The notes under the pieces: generated by a model
Databases searched by the model: none
Told to the model about the DNA's origin: nothing
The model's input: only the letters and a program-made list of their open reading frames with translations
Origin: Verrucomicrobiota bacterium
GTDB taxonomy: Bacteria; Verrucomicrobiota; Verrucomicrobiia; Chthoniobacterales; UBA10450
DNA length: 15,567 nt
Direction of reading: 5' to 3'
Assembly (NCBI GenBank): GCA_003218785.1
Contig: QHOM01000102.1
Location: 1-15,567 of the forward strand
Position numbers and translations under genes: made by a program
Shown here: positions 1 through 8,300 of the stretch, in pieces
Layout: each line of letters starts with the position of its first letter
How positions within the stretch are numbered: the stretch's first letter is position 1

Positions 1-1124
1 ATTCGCTGCCGTACCGGTTCTCCGGGATGCAATTTGTCCTGGTCGGAAACGACCACGTGATTGCCTTCGGCAAGGCCGCTGATCGCTTCTGCGAAATCCA
101 GTGTCCGAAATCCAACCTGAACCGTTCGCGCGTAGACGATGCCGTGTTTCACAATCAACGCCTGATCGACAAGGAGGGCGCGCGTTGGCAGTAGCAGGAC
201 ATTTTTGTGTGTGCCGGTGATGATGTTCATTTCACCAGTCATTCCGGCCATCAAATTGTCCGGCGGCTTTTCCATCTCCAGAACGACCGTATAGCGTTGA
301 GTAATTGGGTCGGCTGCAGGTTGGATCGACGTAACGCGCGCGATGAACGTCCGGGTTCGATAAGGATATAACTGCAGCTTTGCCTTCATTCCTGGTTTCA
401 CCTCGCCCACGTCCTCTTCGTTCACTTCGCCGCGAACGTAATTCTTATGCGAAGAGACCGTGAAAAGCTCGTTGCCACCTGAAACCAGTTCGCCATCGAT
501 CGTCTGGACATTGGTGAGAAGGCCGTCAATGGGGGAACGCACCTCGGAGTTCTTCATCTGCGCCTCGAGCTTTTTAGTCGTTTCCTCAAGGGCATTGAGA
601 TTACGATCGCGCTCGATACGTTCCGTCTCCACAGCGCTGCGCAATCGGTTCGCGTCGCTCTTCGCCTTCTCGTATTCGACCGCCGGAACGCTTCCCGACG
701 AGACCACTTTTTCGAGCCGTTGCAGATTGTCTTGTGCTGCTTTTGCCAACTCCGAAGAAGGAAGCGGGACTGCGGCGCTTTGTTTGGCGGCATCCAGATC
801 CGCGCGCGCTTGCTTCAATTGTCGAGCAGTTGCTTCATCAGCGATAGTCGCCAGCAACTGCCCTTTTTCCACGGTCTTCCCAATCGCGCCATGGCCGGCC
901 GAGAAAGGGACTGCCAATTGAATGAATCCGGAATTCTGAGCGCGAACATGGACCACGAAAGCGGGCTCGATCCGCACTGTTCCGTAAACCGCGGAAATGG
1001 CGGTGCCCCGGCGCACTGCCGCCACTTCTGCCACCGGCATGAGGGAATAGTAGGTCGCCGCGAAAACCAGAACGAGCGCGGCTCCGCCGCCCCATAAAAC
1101 CTTTTTTGATTCCGGCAATTTCAA
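1..1124 (-). CDS. HlyD/RND-type periplasmic adaptor (membrane-fusion protein), C-terminus cut by window edge
   Basis: Periplasmic adaptor linking an inner-membrane pump to an outer-membrane channel. Reading the minus strand from 1124 gives an open frame to the window edge (about 374 codons). It begins with a short basic N-terminus (KLPESKK), then one hydrophobic anchor (VLWGGGAALVLVFAATYYS). A biotinyl-lipoyl half-motif follows (GFIQLAVPFSAGHGAIGKTV, then KGQLLATI). Next comes a charged coiled-coil hairpin of roughly 100 residues, then the second lipoyl half (SEVRSPIDGLLTNVQTIDGE) and beta-barrel segments (VKPGMKAKLQLYPY; MTGEMNIITGTHKNVLLLP). This order is typical of HlyD/AcrA/MacA adaptors. 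No ATG lies before the anchor. The most likely start is TTG at 1124, 9 nt after the TAG of the preceding channel gene, with TTG at 1118 as an alternative. No good Shine-Dalgarno is visible, so translation may be coupled. An ATG near 1042 would delete the anchor. Whether the partner is an RND or an ABC (MacB-type) pump cannot be told here. Confidence 0.85.
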   Translation of the reverse strand, partial: MKLPESKKVLWGGGAALVLVFAATYYSLMPVAEVAAVRRGTAISAVYGTVRIEPAFVVHVRAQNSGFIQLAVPFSAGHGAIGKTVEKGQLLATIADEATARQLKQARADLDAAKQSAAVPLPSSELAKAAQDNLQRLEKVVSSGSVPAVEYEKAKSDANRLRSAVETERIERDRNLNALEETTKKLEAQMKNSEVRSPIDGLLTNVQTIDGELVSGGNELFTVSSHKNYVRGEVNEEDVGEVKPGMKAKLQLYPYRTRTFIARVTSIQPAADPITQRYTVVLEMEKPPDNLMAGMTGEMNIITGTHKNVLLLPTRALLVDQALIVKHGIVYARTVQVGFRTLDFAEAISGLAEGNHVVVSDQDKLHPGEPVRQR

Positions 1125-1133
1125 TTGCTGGAA

Positions 1134-2513
1134 CTAATGCACGTTTTGCGCGGTGTCTTCGGAAAATTGAAAATAACGCCCAGTGGCCCGGTCCCATTCT
1201 GCGACTGCCAGATTGTGCTGATAAATGGCGTCAAGCAATCCGCTCCTGGTTTCCAGCAAGGCGTTTTGCGTCACCCGGTACTCCAGTTGCGAGACAAGGC
1301 CCTGGGCCACATTTTGTTGTACTGCGCGTGCGCTTTCCTGCGCTGCCGCTTCCGCCGCCGCGAGCGATCCTTCGCGGCTTTCGATTGCCCTAAGACTGTT
1401 GCCGATGCCCAAAAGTTCACGGCGGACATTCGCTTCCAATTTTCGGCATGTCAGTTCGTTTACCTCGCGCGTTGCACGCGCTCTCAGCGTCGCTCCCCCG
1501 ACTTTGCCATTGTCGATAACATGCCATGTATAGCCAGCTCTCTCGATGATTTCGGACGAAATAAAGTCCTGCGTTTTACTTGTTGAACCTGCACGATGAA
1601 TTCCCGAGACGGGGATGTAGTTCCCTGTTACATTTCCAACTACGGCGGGATAATAATCGGCTTCGATGATACGCTGATCTTCGTTGGCGGCACGAATCAT
1701 TAAACGCGCCAGCTTCAGATCAGCCCGACGCTCCAGCGCGGCCGCCGTTTCTGAATCAAGATCGGGATTCACCGGCGCAATTTTCAAATCACCCTCTGGC
1801 TCAGGCAGCGCAGCGTTCTGGCCGAGATCGCGGCCCATTACTTGCGCCAGTTGCAATTGCGCCTCCTCGTATGCGCGCCGCGCACTTTCAATTTGCGAAT
1901 CAAGCTCGCGAGCTTGCACCGTTGCGCTTGTCAACGCGCTGCGATCGGCCAGCCCCACTTCGTAACGACTTTTTTGAGTAGTAGCATTCTCCTCCAACCG
2001 TTGCCGTTGCTCTTCCCGTAATGATTGGAGTGATCGATTGTAGAGCGCTGCATAAAACGCGAGGCGGGCCTGATGAAGCTGCTCGACGACGGCGACATTA
2101 AGCTGCTGCTGCGCGATCAAAACCCCGACATCTCCGCGCCGGAGCGATGGCGGCACAGCTGCGTTAAACAATGTCTGCGTAAAGAAGCCGCGCGCCAAAG
2201 CAAACCCCTTGACTCCACTTTCGCCCGACCGGTGGCCGGCCTGGACACCGGCAGGCACCGCTAGGGAGACATTGGGCCAGATCACGGAACGAAGAACTAG
2301 CCGCTGCCCGGTTGCTTGTTCGAGATTCGCTTTCGCTTCTTGAATGGCGGGATTTTTGTCGAGCGTGGCTTGAAAGACTTTATCGAGCGTAACGGCGCCA
2401 GCTGTGCCCACACCGCACGCCCCCAGAATCGGCAGCAGCAGTTTTAAGTATATCCTCTTCCTCAAAATCCAACGGGAACTTGCCGCAAAGTTTGTCTGTC
2501 GCACCGCTTTCAT
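1134..2513 (-). CDS. TolC-like outer-membrane factor, second of two
   Basis: Outer-membrane channel of a tripartite efflux or type I secretion system, 459 residues, a usual length for the OMF family. After the export signal there are two OEP-type repeats rich in long amphipathic helices. Visible segments include LDKVFQATLDKNPAIQEAKA near the mature N-terminus, helical stretches around QLHQARLAFYAALYNRSLQS, and the late repeat ending LDAIYQHNLAVAEWDRATG, a typical OMF C-terminal signature. The N-terminus is unusually long and basic before the hydrophobic core LKLLLPILGAC. The LGAC at residues 30-33 resembles a lipobox, so the protein might be a NodT-style lipoprotein; a conventional signal peptide cleaved after TAGA is equally possible. 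The ATG overlaps the stop of the upstream channel gene (ATGA, 2510-2513), which supports this start and indicates translational coupling. It is clearly divergent from its neighbour channel, so the pair is not a recent tandem duplication. Its TAG stop is in frame with the adaptor that follows. Confidence 0.88.
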   Translation of the reverse strand: MKAVRQTNFAASSRWILRKRIYLKLLLPILGACGVGTAGAVTLDKVFQATLDKNPAIQEAKANLEQATGQRLVLRSVIWPNVSLAVPAGVQAGHRSGESGVKGFALARGFFTQTLFNAAVPPSLRRGDVGVLIAQQQLNVAVVEQLHQARLAFYAALYNRSLQSLREEQRQRLEENATTQKSRYEVGLADRSALTSATVQARELDSQIESARRAYEEAQLQLAQVMGRDLGQNAALPEPEGDLKIAPVNPDLDSETAAALERRADLKLARLMIRAANEDQRIIEADYYPAVVGNVTGNYIPVSGIHRAGSTSKTQDFISSEIIERAGYTWHVIDNGKVGGATLRARATREVNELTCRKLEANVRRELLGIGNSLRAIESREGSLAAAEAAAQESARAVQQNVAQGLVSQLEYRVTQNALLETRSGLLDAIYQHNLAVAEWDRATGRYFQFSEDTAQNVH

Positions 2514-3901
2514 TGCTGGCTCAGTTTTGCGGGCGGACGCGCCACATCTGACGCTTGCACCGCATTACGATTTTCATTCTTCGCATTTTTGATATTTGCT
2601 CCGAAATCAAGCGCTTCCGCAGAACTGGCACACGCTCGCGCGAGGCGGGCGATGGCCACATTGTGCAGATAAACTGCGCTTAATCGGGTCGTGCGCGTTC
2701 GCGTCACATCGGATGCCGCTTGCAAGATGTCGAGTTGTGTTCCCAATCCGGCGCCGAAGTTGGCTTTGGCACTCTCGAGAGTTTGGTCTGCTGTCTGCAC
2801 ATTTTCTGTTTCCGTCTCCAGAACGCGATCAGCCTGTTCCAGGTCAAAAAATGCGCTGCGAACTTCCGATGCGACGGCGCGCCGCGCGGCTGCGAGTGCC
2901 TGCACGGCTGCTTCGCGCCGGGCTCGCGTCGCCTGCATGCGCCCCTTGGTGGCAAACCCATCGAATATATTCCACGTCGCCTCTATCCCCACCACCCCAC
3001 CGTAATTGAATTCAGGACCGACATCTGGGTCGCGCTCGCTGTAGACTTCATAACCGGAAAACGCTCGGACATGCGGGCGCGACTCGCTGCGGTCCAAGAT
3101 GTATTGTTGGTCTTCGATCTCGAGGTCCTTCCGACGCGATTTAATTACCGACCGGTTTGCATCGGCTCGCGCCAGACATTCGTTCAGATCGGGATGATTG
3201 GAGTGATATTGCAATTCTCCTGTTATTTCAAAGGGTGTTCCTTCGGCTCCGGGTCGAAGATCGGTCCCGAAAAGCTCGGCCAGCCGCAGGTAGGAATTTT
3301 TTAATTGCGTCTGCGCGTTGATCAGCTCCGGCTGCTCGTTCGCCAGGGCTACCTCGGCCCGTTGCACATTCAACGCACCAACAAGACCGGCTTGCAACCT
3401 TTCCTGCTGGCTCTTAAGTTCTTCCTCCAACACGCGCACGGAATTCTCCCGCACCCGGATTTTCGCACGATTGAGGAGGAGTTCGTTGAATGCGATTCGG
3501 ACATCCATCGTCACGCGATCGGCAACTTCCTGGAATTCGTAACCCTGTTTCTCGATGTTCAGCCGCGCGATTGCCACCTGGCTGGTCACCGCACCGCCCG
3601 TGTAAAGGTTCTGCTCTACCCGCAGTATGGCATTGTAATCTTCGTCCCGAAGTCGCGTTTCGGTCTGCTGCTGCCGTTTGTCGTAAAATCCAGTCGAGGC
3701 GACGGAAGGGAGAAATCCAGAACGCGCTTCAACGAAGCCGCCGCGTGCTGCCTGCACTTTCTTGCGCGCGATCGCGATCTCCGGGTTCTGCGCCTGGGCG
3801 AGGGCGACTGCTTCTTCGATAGTGTAAGTTGCCACCTCATGTGCCGGAGCGGCCAAGGCAACAGCGATCAAGAAAACAACGGCGCCAAACTCCAAACGCA
3901 T
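2510..3901 (-). CDS. TolC-like outer-membrane factor, first of two
   Basis: First gene of the efflux operon, 463 residues. It starts with a short signal peptide (MRLEFGAVVFLIAVALAAPA) with probable cleavage near residues 18-20. The first OEP repeat follows (YTIEEAVALAQAQNPEIAIA, then ARSGFLPSVASTGFYDKR), and then the second (ATWNIFDGFATKGRMQATRA, with the widely conserved W-N-I-F-D-G turn). The late helices hold the FGAGLGTQLDILQAASDVTR segment, and the closing signature is YLHNVAIARLARACA. These are hallmarks of the OMF/TolC family. A polar tail of about 30 residues ends the protein and looks disordered. The start is supported by a strong Shine-Dalgarno, AAGGAG at 3916-3911, 9 nt before the ATG. 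Two non-identical channel proteins in front of one adaptor is unusual. They could be alternative exits, could form a mixed assembly, or one could serve a pump encoded elsewhere. Confidence 0.9.
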   Translation of the reverse strand: MRLEFGAVVFLIAVALAAPAHEVATYTIEEAVALAQAQNPEIAIARKKVQAARGGFVEARSGFLPSVASTGFYDKRQQQTETRLRDEDYNAILRVEQNLYTGGAVTSQVAIARLNIEKQGYEFQEVADRVTMDVRIAFNELLLNRAKIRVRENSVRVLEEELKSQQERLQAGLVGALNVQRAEVALANEQPELINAQTQLKNSYLRLAELFGTDLRPGAEGTPFEITGELQYHSNHPDLNECLARADANRSVIKSRRKDLEIEDQQYILDRSESRPHVRAFSGYEVYSERDPDVGPEFNYGGVVGIEATWNIFDGFATKGRMQATRARREAAVQALAAARRAVASEVRSAFFDLEQADRVLETETENVQTADQTLESAKANFGAGLGTQLDILQAASDVTRTRTTRLSAVYLHNVAIARLARACASSAEALDFGANIKNAKNENRNAVQASDVARPPAKLSQQ

Positions 3902-3910
3902 TTCGTATAT

Positions 3911-3916
3911 CTCCTT
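3911..3916 (-). promoter_or_regulatory. Strong ribosome-binding site of the first channel gene
   Basis: AAGGAG on the minus strand, 9 nt upstream of the ATG at 3901. It fixes the start of the efflux operon's first gene. It is the clearest Shine-Dalgarno in the window and contrasts with the weak sites of the following genes, which probably depend on translational coupling. An AT-rich TATAAGAAT on the minus strand at 3962-3954 could be a -10 element about 50 nt upstream of the start, but no matching -35 was found, so I do not call a promoter. Confidence 0.7.
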
Positions 3917-3969
3917 GCCAGGGCCTTCTTTTCAACAAAACGCCGTGGCTTTTATTCTTATATCAGTTC

Positions 3970-4010
3970 TTGCAAGCGGGCGCGACATCAGACAAATTCG
4001 GCGCTTGCAA
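3970..4010. promoter_or_regulatory. Spaced 9-bp inverted repeat in the divergent intergenic region
   Basis: TTGCAAGCG at 3970-3978 and its exact reverse complement CGCTTGCAA at 4002-4010 are separated by 23 bp. They lie in the 227-bp region between the divergent efflux operon and ino1. Each arm contains the palindrome TTGCAA, and the two copies are 35 bp apart. A contiguous TTGCAAGCGCTTGCAA would resemble operators of LacI-family repressors; here the halves are split. It could be a pair of operator half-sites or simply an RNA hairpin in one leader. The function is inferred only. The rest of 3902-4128 contains no gene that I can support. Confidence 0.35.
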
Positions 4011-4128
4011 CAGTCGGAACCGCTATGGGCGGGCATCACGCATCTTAATCGAAGCTCGAAGCGGCCTAATTTGTATCTTGCCCCGATTCATGCAAAGCAG
4101 ATAGCTTTTCAGCCGTAGTAATTTAGAA

Positions 4129-5232
4129 ATGAGAAAAATAAGAATCGCCATCGTAGGCGTCGGAAACTGCGCCAGCTCTCTTGTCCAGGGAATCAATTTT
4201 TATGACGGCTCCTCCGCCGACGGCACTGGCATCGGGTTGATGCATCGGCAGATCGGCTCGTACCGGCCGGGCGATATCGAAGTCGTTGCTGCTTTTGACA
4301 TTGACAGGCGTAAAGTCGGTCTTGACGTCAGTAAGGCTATTTTTTCGCCGCCCAATTGCACAAAAGTCTTTTCCGAAAAGATCAAGCTCACTGGCGCGAT
4401 CGTAAAGATGGGCTGCGTCTTTGACGGCTATCCCCCTCATATGTGCGATCAGGATCCGCTGCGTACGTTCCTGCCGCTGGAAAAAGAATCCACCCGCGAA
4501 CAGATCATCTCCGAATTGAAGAACTCCTCCGCTGAACTGATGATCAATTATCTCCCGGTCGGCTCCGAAGAGGCGACCCGCTTCTACGCCAGTTGCGCGC
4601 TGGAAGCCGGGCTCGGTTTTGTTAACAACATACCGGTTTTCATCGCGAGCGACCCGGTCTGGGCCAAACGTTTTGCTGATAAAAACCTGCCCCTCATCGG
4701 CGACGATATTAAGGCGCAAATGGGGGCCACTATCTTGCATCGAATGCTTGTCGATCTTTTCCGTAAGCGTGGCGCGAAGGTCATGCGCACCTATCAGTTG
4801 AACACCGGCGGCAATACCGATTTTCTAAACATGCTGAATCGCACTCGGCTAGCGTCGAAGAAAACATCAAAGACCGAGGCCGTGCAATCGGTTGTCGGCG
4901 ATCGCCTGGCGGATGAAAATATTCACATTGGACCGAGCGACTATGTCCCGTGGCAGCTCGATAACAAAATTGCATTTATTCGCGTGGAAGGCCGGCTCTT
5001 TGGCAATGTGCCGATGGAGATCGACGTAAAGCTCTCGGTCGAAGATTCGCCAAACTCGGCCGGAGTGGCCATTGATGCGATCCGCTGCTGCAAACTTGCT
5101 CTTGATCGCGGAATCGGAGGCGTGTTGCATTCCCCCTCCGCTTATTTTTCCAAGCATCCGCCCGTGCAAATGACCGACGACGAAGCTTATCGCTGCGTCG
5201 AGCAATTCATCCGCGGCGAGCGTGATCGCTGA
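4129..5232 (+). CDS. ino1: Inositol-3-phosphate synthase (myo-inositol-1-phosphate synthase)
   Basis: NAD-dependent isomerase that converts D-glucose 6-phosphate to 1D-myo-inositol 3-phosphate, the committed step to inositol and inositol lipids or solutes; cytosolic. The 367 residues begin with a Rossmann NAD-binding motif, IAIVGVGNCASSLVQG (residues 6-21). Also visible are the conserved core segment YQLNTGGNTDFLNM near residue 225 and the catalytic/tetramerisation region DNKIAFIRVEGRLFGNVPME, followed by KLSVEDSPNSAGVAIDAIR, with the family lysines and SPNSAG motif. The length and sequence style match the short form typical of actinobacteria and archaea rather than the 500-plus-residue eukaryotic form. 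The ATG at 4129 directly precedes the Rossmann strand; the upstream AGTAATTTAGAA is a weak ribosome-binding site. The gene is monocistronic, divergent from the efflux operon and convergent with addA. No inositol phosphatase or phosphatidylinositol synthase is adjacent, so the downstream use of inositol is unknown. Confidence 0.93.
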   Translation: MRKIRIAIVGVGNCASSLVQGINFYDGSSADGTGIGLMHRQIGSYRPGDIEVVAAFDIDRRKVGLDVSKAIFSPPNCTKVFSEKIKLTGAIVKMGCVFDGYPPHMCDQDPLRTFLPLEKESTREQIISELKNSSAELMINYLPVGSEEATRFYASCALEAGLGFVNNIPVFIASDPVWAKRFADKNLPLIGDDIKAQMGATILHRMLVDLFRKRGAKVMRTYQLNTGGNTDFLNMLNRTRLASKKTSKTEAVQSVVGDRLADENIHIGPSDYVPWQLDNKIAFIRVEGRLFGNVPMEIDVKLSVEDSPNSAGVAIDAIRCCKLALDRGIGGVLHSPSAYFSKHPPVQMTDDEAYRCVEQFIRGERDR

Positions 5233-5246
5233 AGCGGATCCATTCC

Positions 5247-5395
5247 TACAGCGCACGCGTCTCGCGTGCCAGGTGAACGCGTCCCCGCGATCACGAACTT
5301 TTCTTTGCACGCAAAGTCTTCGCTGACATCGCATGCCGGCAAAAGACTACTTCGAAGGGCGCCGAACGCGCAAGCGAGACGCGCGTGTGCTACCC
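5247..5395. repeat. GC-rich intergenic element with related inverted ends between convergent genes
   Basis: The gap between the stop of ino1 and the stop of addA carries GCACGCG-TCT-CGCGTGC at 5253-5269, a perfect 7-bp stem with a 3-nt loop. The far end, read on the minus strand (5392 downward), is TAGCACACGCGCGTCTCGC. This closely resembles the left end TACAGCGCACGCGTCTCGC at 5247-5265, so the element has imperfect terminal inverted repeats about 150 bp apart. The addA TAG stop lies inside the right end. No T-tract follows the stem, so it is not a classic intrinsic terminator. It may still stop transcription from both sides, or be a REP/MITE-like mobile repeat. The 157-bp gap holds no gene that I can support. 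Confidence 0.5.
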
Positions 5396-8300
5396 GGAGT
5401 CTGCGATTTCGCTGGCGAGATTGTCTCGCAGCAAACGCCGGAGCCGCTCCCACTCGCCCTTGAGTTCGCGTTCACTATACGCCAGTTGCGGCAAATATTG
5501 TGTGCGTAGATTGTCGATTTTGCCTGGCACGATCTGGTTCGTTTTCCAATCCAAAATGAACCAGTTGTTTGTCTCTCGATTGAACCGCGCAAGATCGACA
5601 ATCCCTTCCAGGCACATCGCCTCATCGATTCGCCACAGAAACGGCATCTCCGAGTACATATTTCCGGCAAGAAAATCTCGATGCCCCGAAACATATTCGC
5701 GCAATAACTTCCATTCGCGTTTCGAGCGGGCCGGATCGGGCGACGTCGTACTGCTGGCTTCGAAAGCCTTCTCCCATACGCTTGGATCCAAATTCCACGG
5801 AATGCTCTGCGCGAAAACGTGCCACCAAACCCCGTAACGCATCGCCGGATTGTCGATCGTTGCCGGCCGCAGCTCGGGTTCGGCTTCCTTCCAAACATCC
5901 GCGCCCTTGACCACTGCGGTCTCTACCCGCGCGAACAAGCTCGGATTCGACGTGCGAATGAACGCACCAGCGGTTTGCCGGGCGACGTCGATCCAGCCGG
6001 TCTCGAGCCGCAATGCGTCGAGATTTTCGCGAGCTTCTTCGTGCGCAACGCGCCATTGTCGCGCCGCTGTTTCCCGGCACTGGCGAGCTTTCGATGGTAA
6101 CGCTGCAATGACCGCCACGTTGGTATCGCCTGCGTCCGCGCGCAACCATTTCATCTGTGATTCGCTTGCTACCTGCCCGTTCGCAGTGGGAAAAAATTCG
6201 CGATCGTACGCGACCACGAGCGTGTGCTTCGCTCGCGTGAGCGCCACATAGAGCAAGCGTTCCATTTCCTGCCGCTCTGTGTCTTTGATTTCCTGCTCCA
6301 ATTCGGCGGTAACATCGGTACGATCGAAAATGATTTGCGCAGCGTCCGCCTCGACCGTTTTAATCGCACGCGGATAACGGACCGGCGCGCCCCAAACTTT
6401 TCTCGAAAGAAATGGCACAATGACTGCCTGCCATTCCGAGCCTTTCGCTTTGTGCGCAGTGATCAGCTGAATCGCATCGGAGAACGACGGGCGCGTCTCG
6501 CGCGTTTTGCTAAAATTCGCTCGCAAGTAATTCGCGAATTCTGCTAATGAAAGGCCGTTGGCTTCCGCATTCGCTGCCGCGTTCAGCAACGCGTCCAGAT
6601 CTGCGCCAAGATCGGCATATTCTTCCGGCGGCAGCGAGCGCAATCGCTCGCGCAAATTTGTGGCGCGTACAATTTCCTGCACTGCGCTGAACAACGGTTG
6701 CATCTCAATTGCTTCGCGCGTTCGCGCCAGAAGATTCAAAACAGCTGGCGCCGTAACGGGTTCGCGCGTTCGGTGCACAATTTGGAAACGCGCGGGATAA
6801 CCCTGCCCAAATCGCGCCAGCTCGTCGTCAGACAACCCGAAGATTTCGCGCAACACGCCGATGATTTCGTAGCTCGCCTCCGCATCGACCATAATCGCGA
6901 GCAGCGCGGTCAACCACGCATATGCGGGATTTTCACCCTCCCGGTCACTCTCCGATTGGATTTCGACTGCAAGATCGACATCGAGCAGCGCGTCACGCAG
7001 CGAGCGCAGCCATGCTTTCCGTGGACACAGAATTGCAATTTGTCGCCACGAATCGGCGCGCAATTTTTCGAGACCGGTCGCGCGAATCCAATTCGCCAAT
7101 TCACGCGCCTCTATCGCGGCGCGTCTCGGCTCGGACAGATTAGGATCGACGTCTTGGTCGAGATCGAGCCGGACTACTTGTCCGGGCAAAATATCCGGCC
7201 GCGGATTGAGCTCAACGAATTGAACCTGGCCGCCGATGTTGTTCAAAATTTCGTCGAACATTTCATTCACAAAATCGAGCTGCCTCCGATCGAGCCGGAA
7301 GGTAACCGAGAATTTTAGTTCCTCGGCAGCTTTGGTTTCGATGAGAAGCTCGTGCAGCGCGCGATAACGGGCGAGTTCGGCCGGGTTGCGATAAATTGAT
7401 TGCTGAAAATCGCCGACCATGCAGAAGTGACCTGGCCGCGGTCCGCCTGTGGGGGATCGATCCTGGGTGAAACTTCCGGTCGCTTCAGCCGGTCGGACGA
7501 TTTCCAGAAGCACGAAAAATTGCTGCGGATCAGTGTCCTGCGCTTCATCGAGAAGAACGCGATAATTATTTTCGCGAATGCGTCGCGCCACTTCGGGCAA
7601 TCGCATCAACTCTCCGGCAAGAGCGACTTGATCTGGATACGTTATCACGCCGCGAGCGAGACGAAACTCCCTGTAGTCGCGTTGCACTTCAGCGGCAATG
7701 CAAAGCGCACAGGCGTTTACCCATTCGCGCAACGGACCGAACGCTTCACGCCAGACACGCACGAATTCTTTCGCCGTGCTCGCGCATGGCGGCCACGGCA
7801 CGAACTCGTCCGTGTCACGCCATCGTTTTTCCCAGCGCCTCAAGTTCGCTTGTGCTTTCGGAATATTCTTCGCACGTCTATTGCTGGCCGCATAGACTTC
7901 CTCGAAACTGGCGTCTGGGCACGGCGTTTTTGGTTGCGCTACCGCAAGATCGACAACGTACTTGCGAGAAAGTTCCATGAGTTGCCGCGCCTGCACGAAA
8001 CGTAAGAGCACACGGCGATTTTCTGGCGAAAGCGAACGCCCAATCGTCGTCTGCTGCTGCACGAAATCGTTCCACAAGTCTTCGTCGTCTGTGATCAACT
8101 CCATCTTCGCCGGCAATCCGAGATGATGACCATGCATCGCGAGAAGCTTGACGCAGAAGCTGTGAATCGTGCCGAAGAACGCGCGGTTGAAAGCCTCGAG
8201 TACTTCCAGCGACAAGCCGGATTCGAGAATTTTCTGCCGCGTGCGTTGCTGCATTTCGTCAGCGGCGCGATTCGTGTAGGTGACAACGACCAGCTTCGCC

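Noticed and set aside
2720..4048. Plus-strand open frames of 194 and 247 codons opposite the first channel gene
   Set aside because: They lie antisense to a clear TolC-family gene, show no family features and have no ribosome-binding sites. They are shadows of the real gene.
4123..4740. Minus-strand open frame of 205 codons opposite ino1
   Set aside because: It mirrors the strongly conserved ino1 coding sequence and has no recognisable domain.
5253..5269. Perfect hairpin after ino1 as an intrinsic terminator
   Set aside because: No T-run follows the stem on either strand, so it is listed as part of a repeat element rather than as a terminator.
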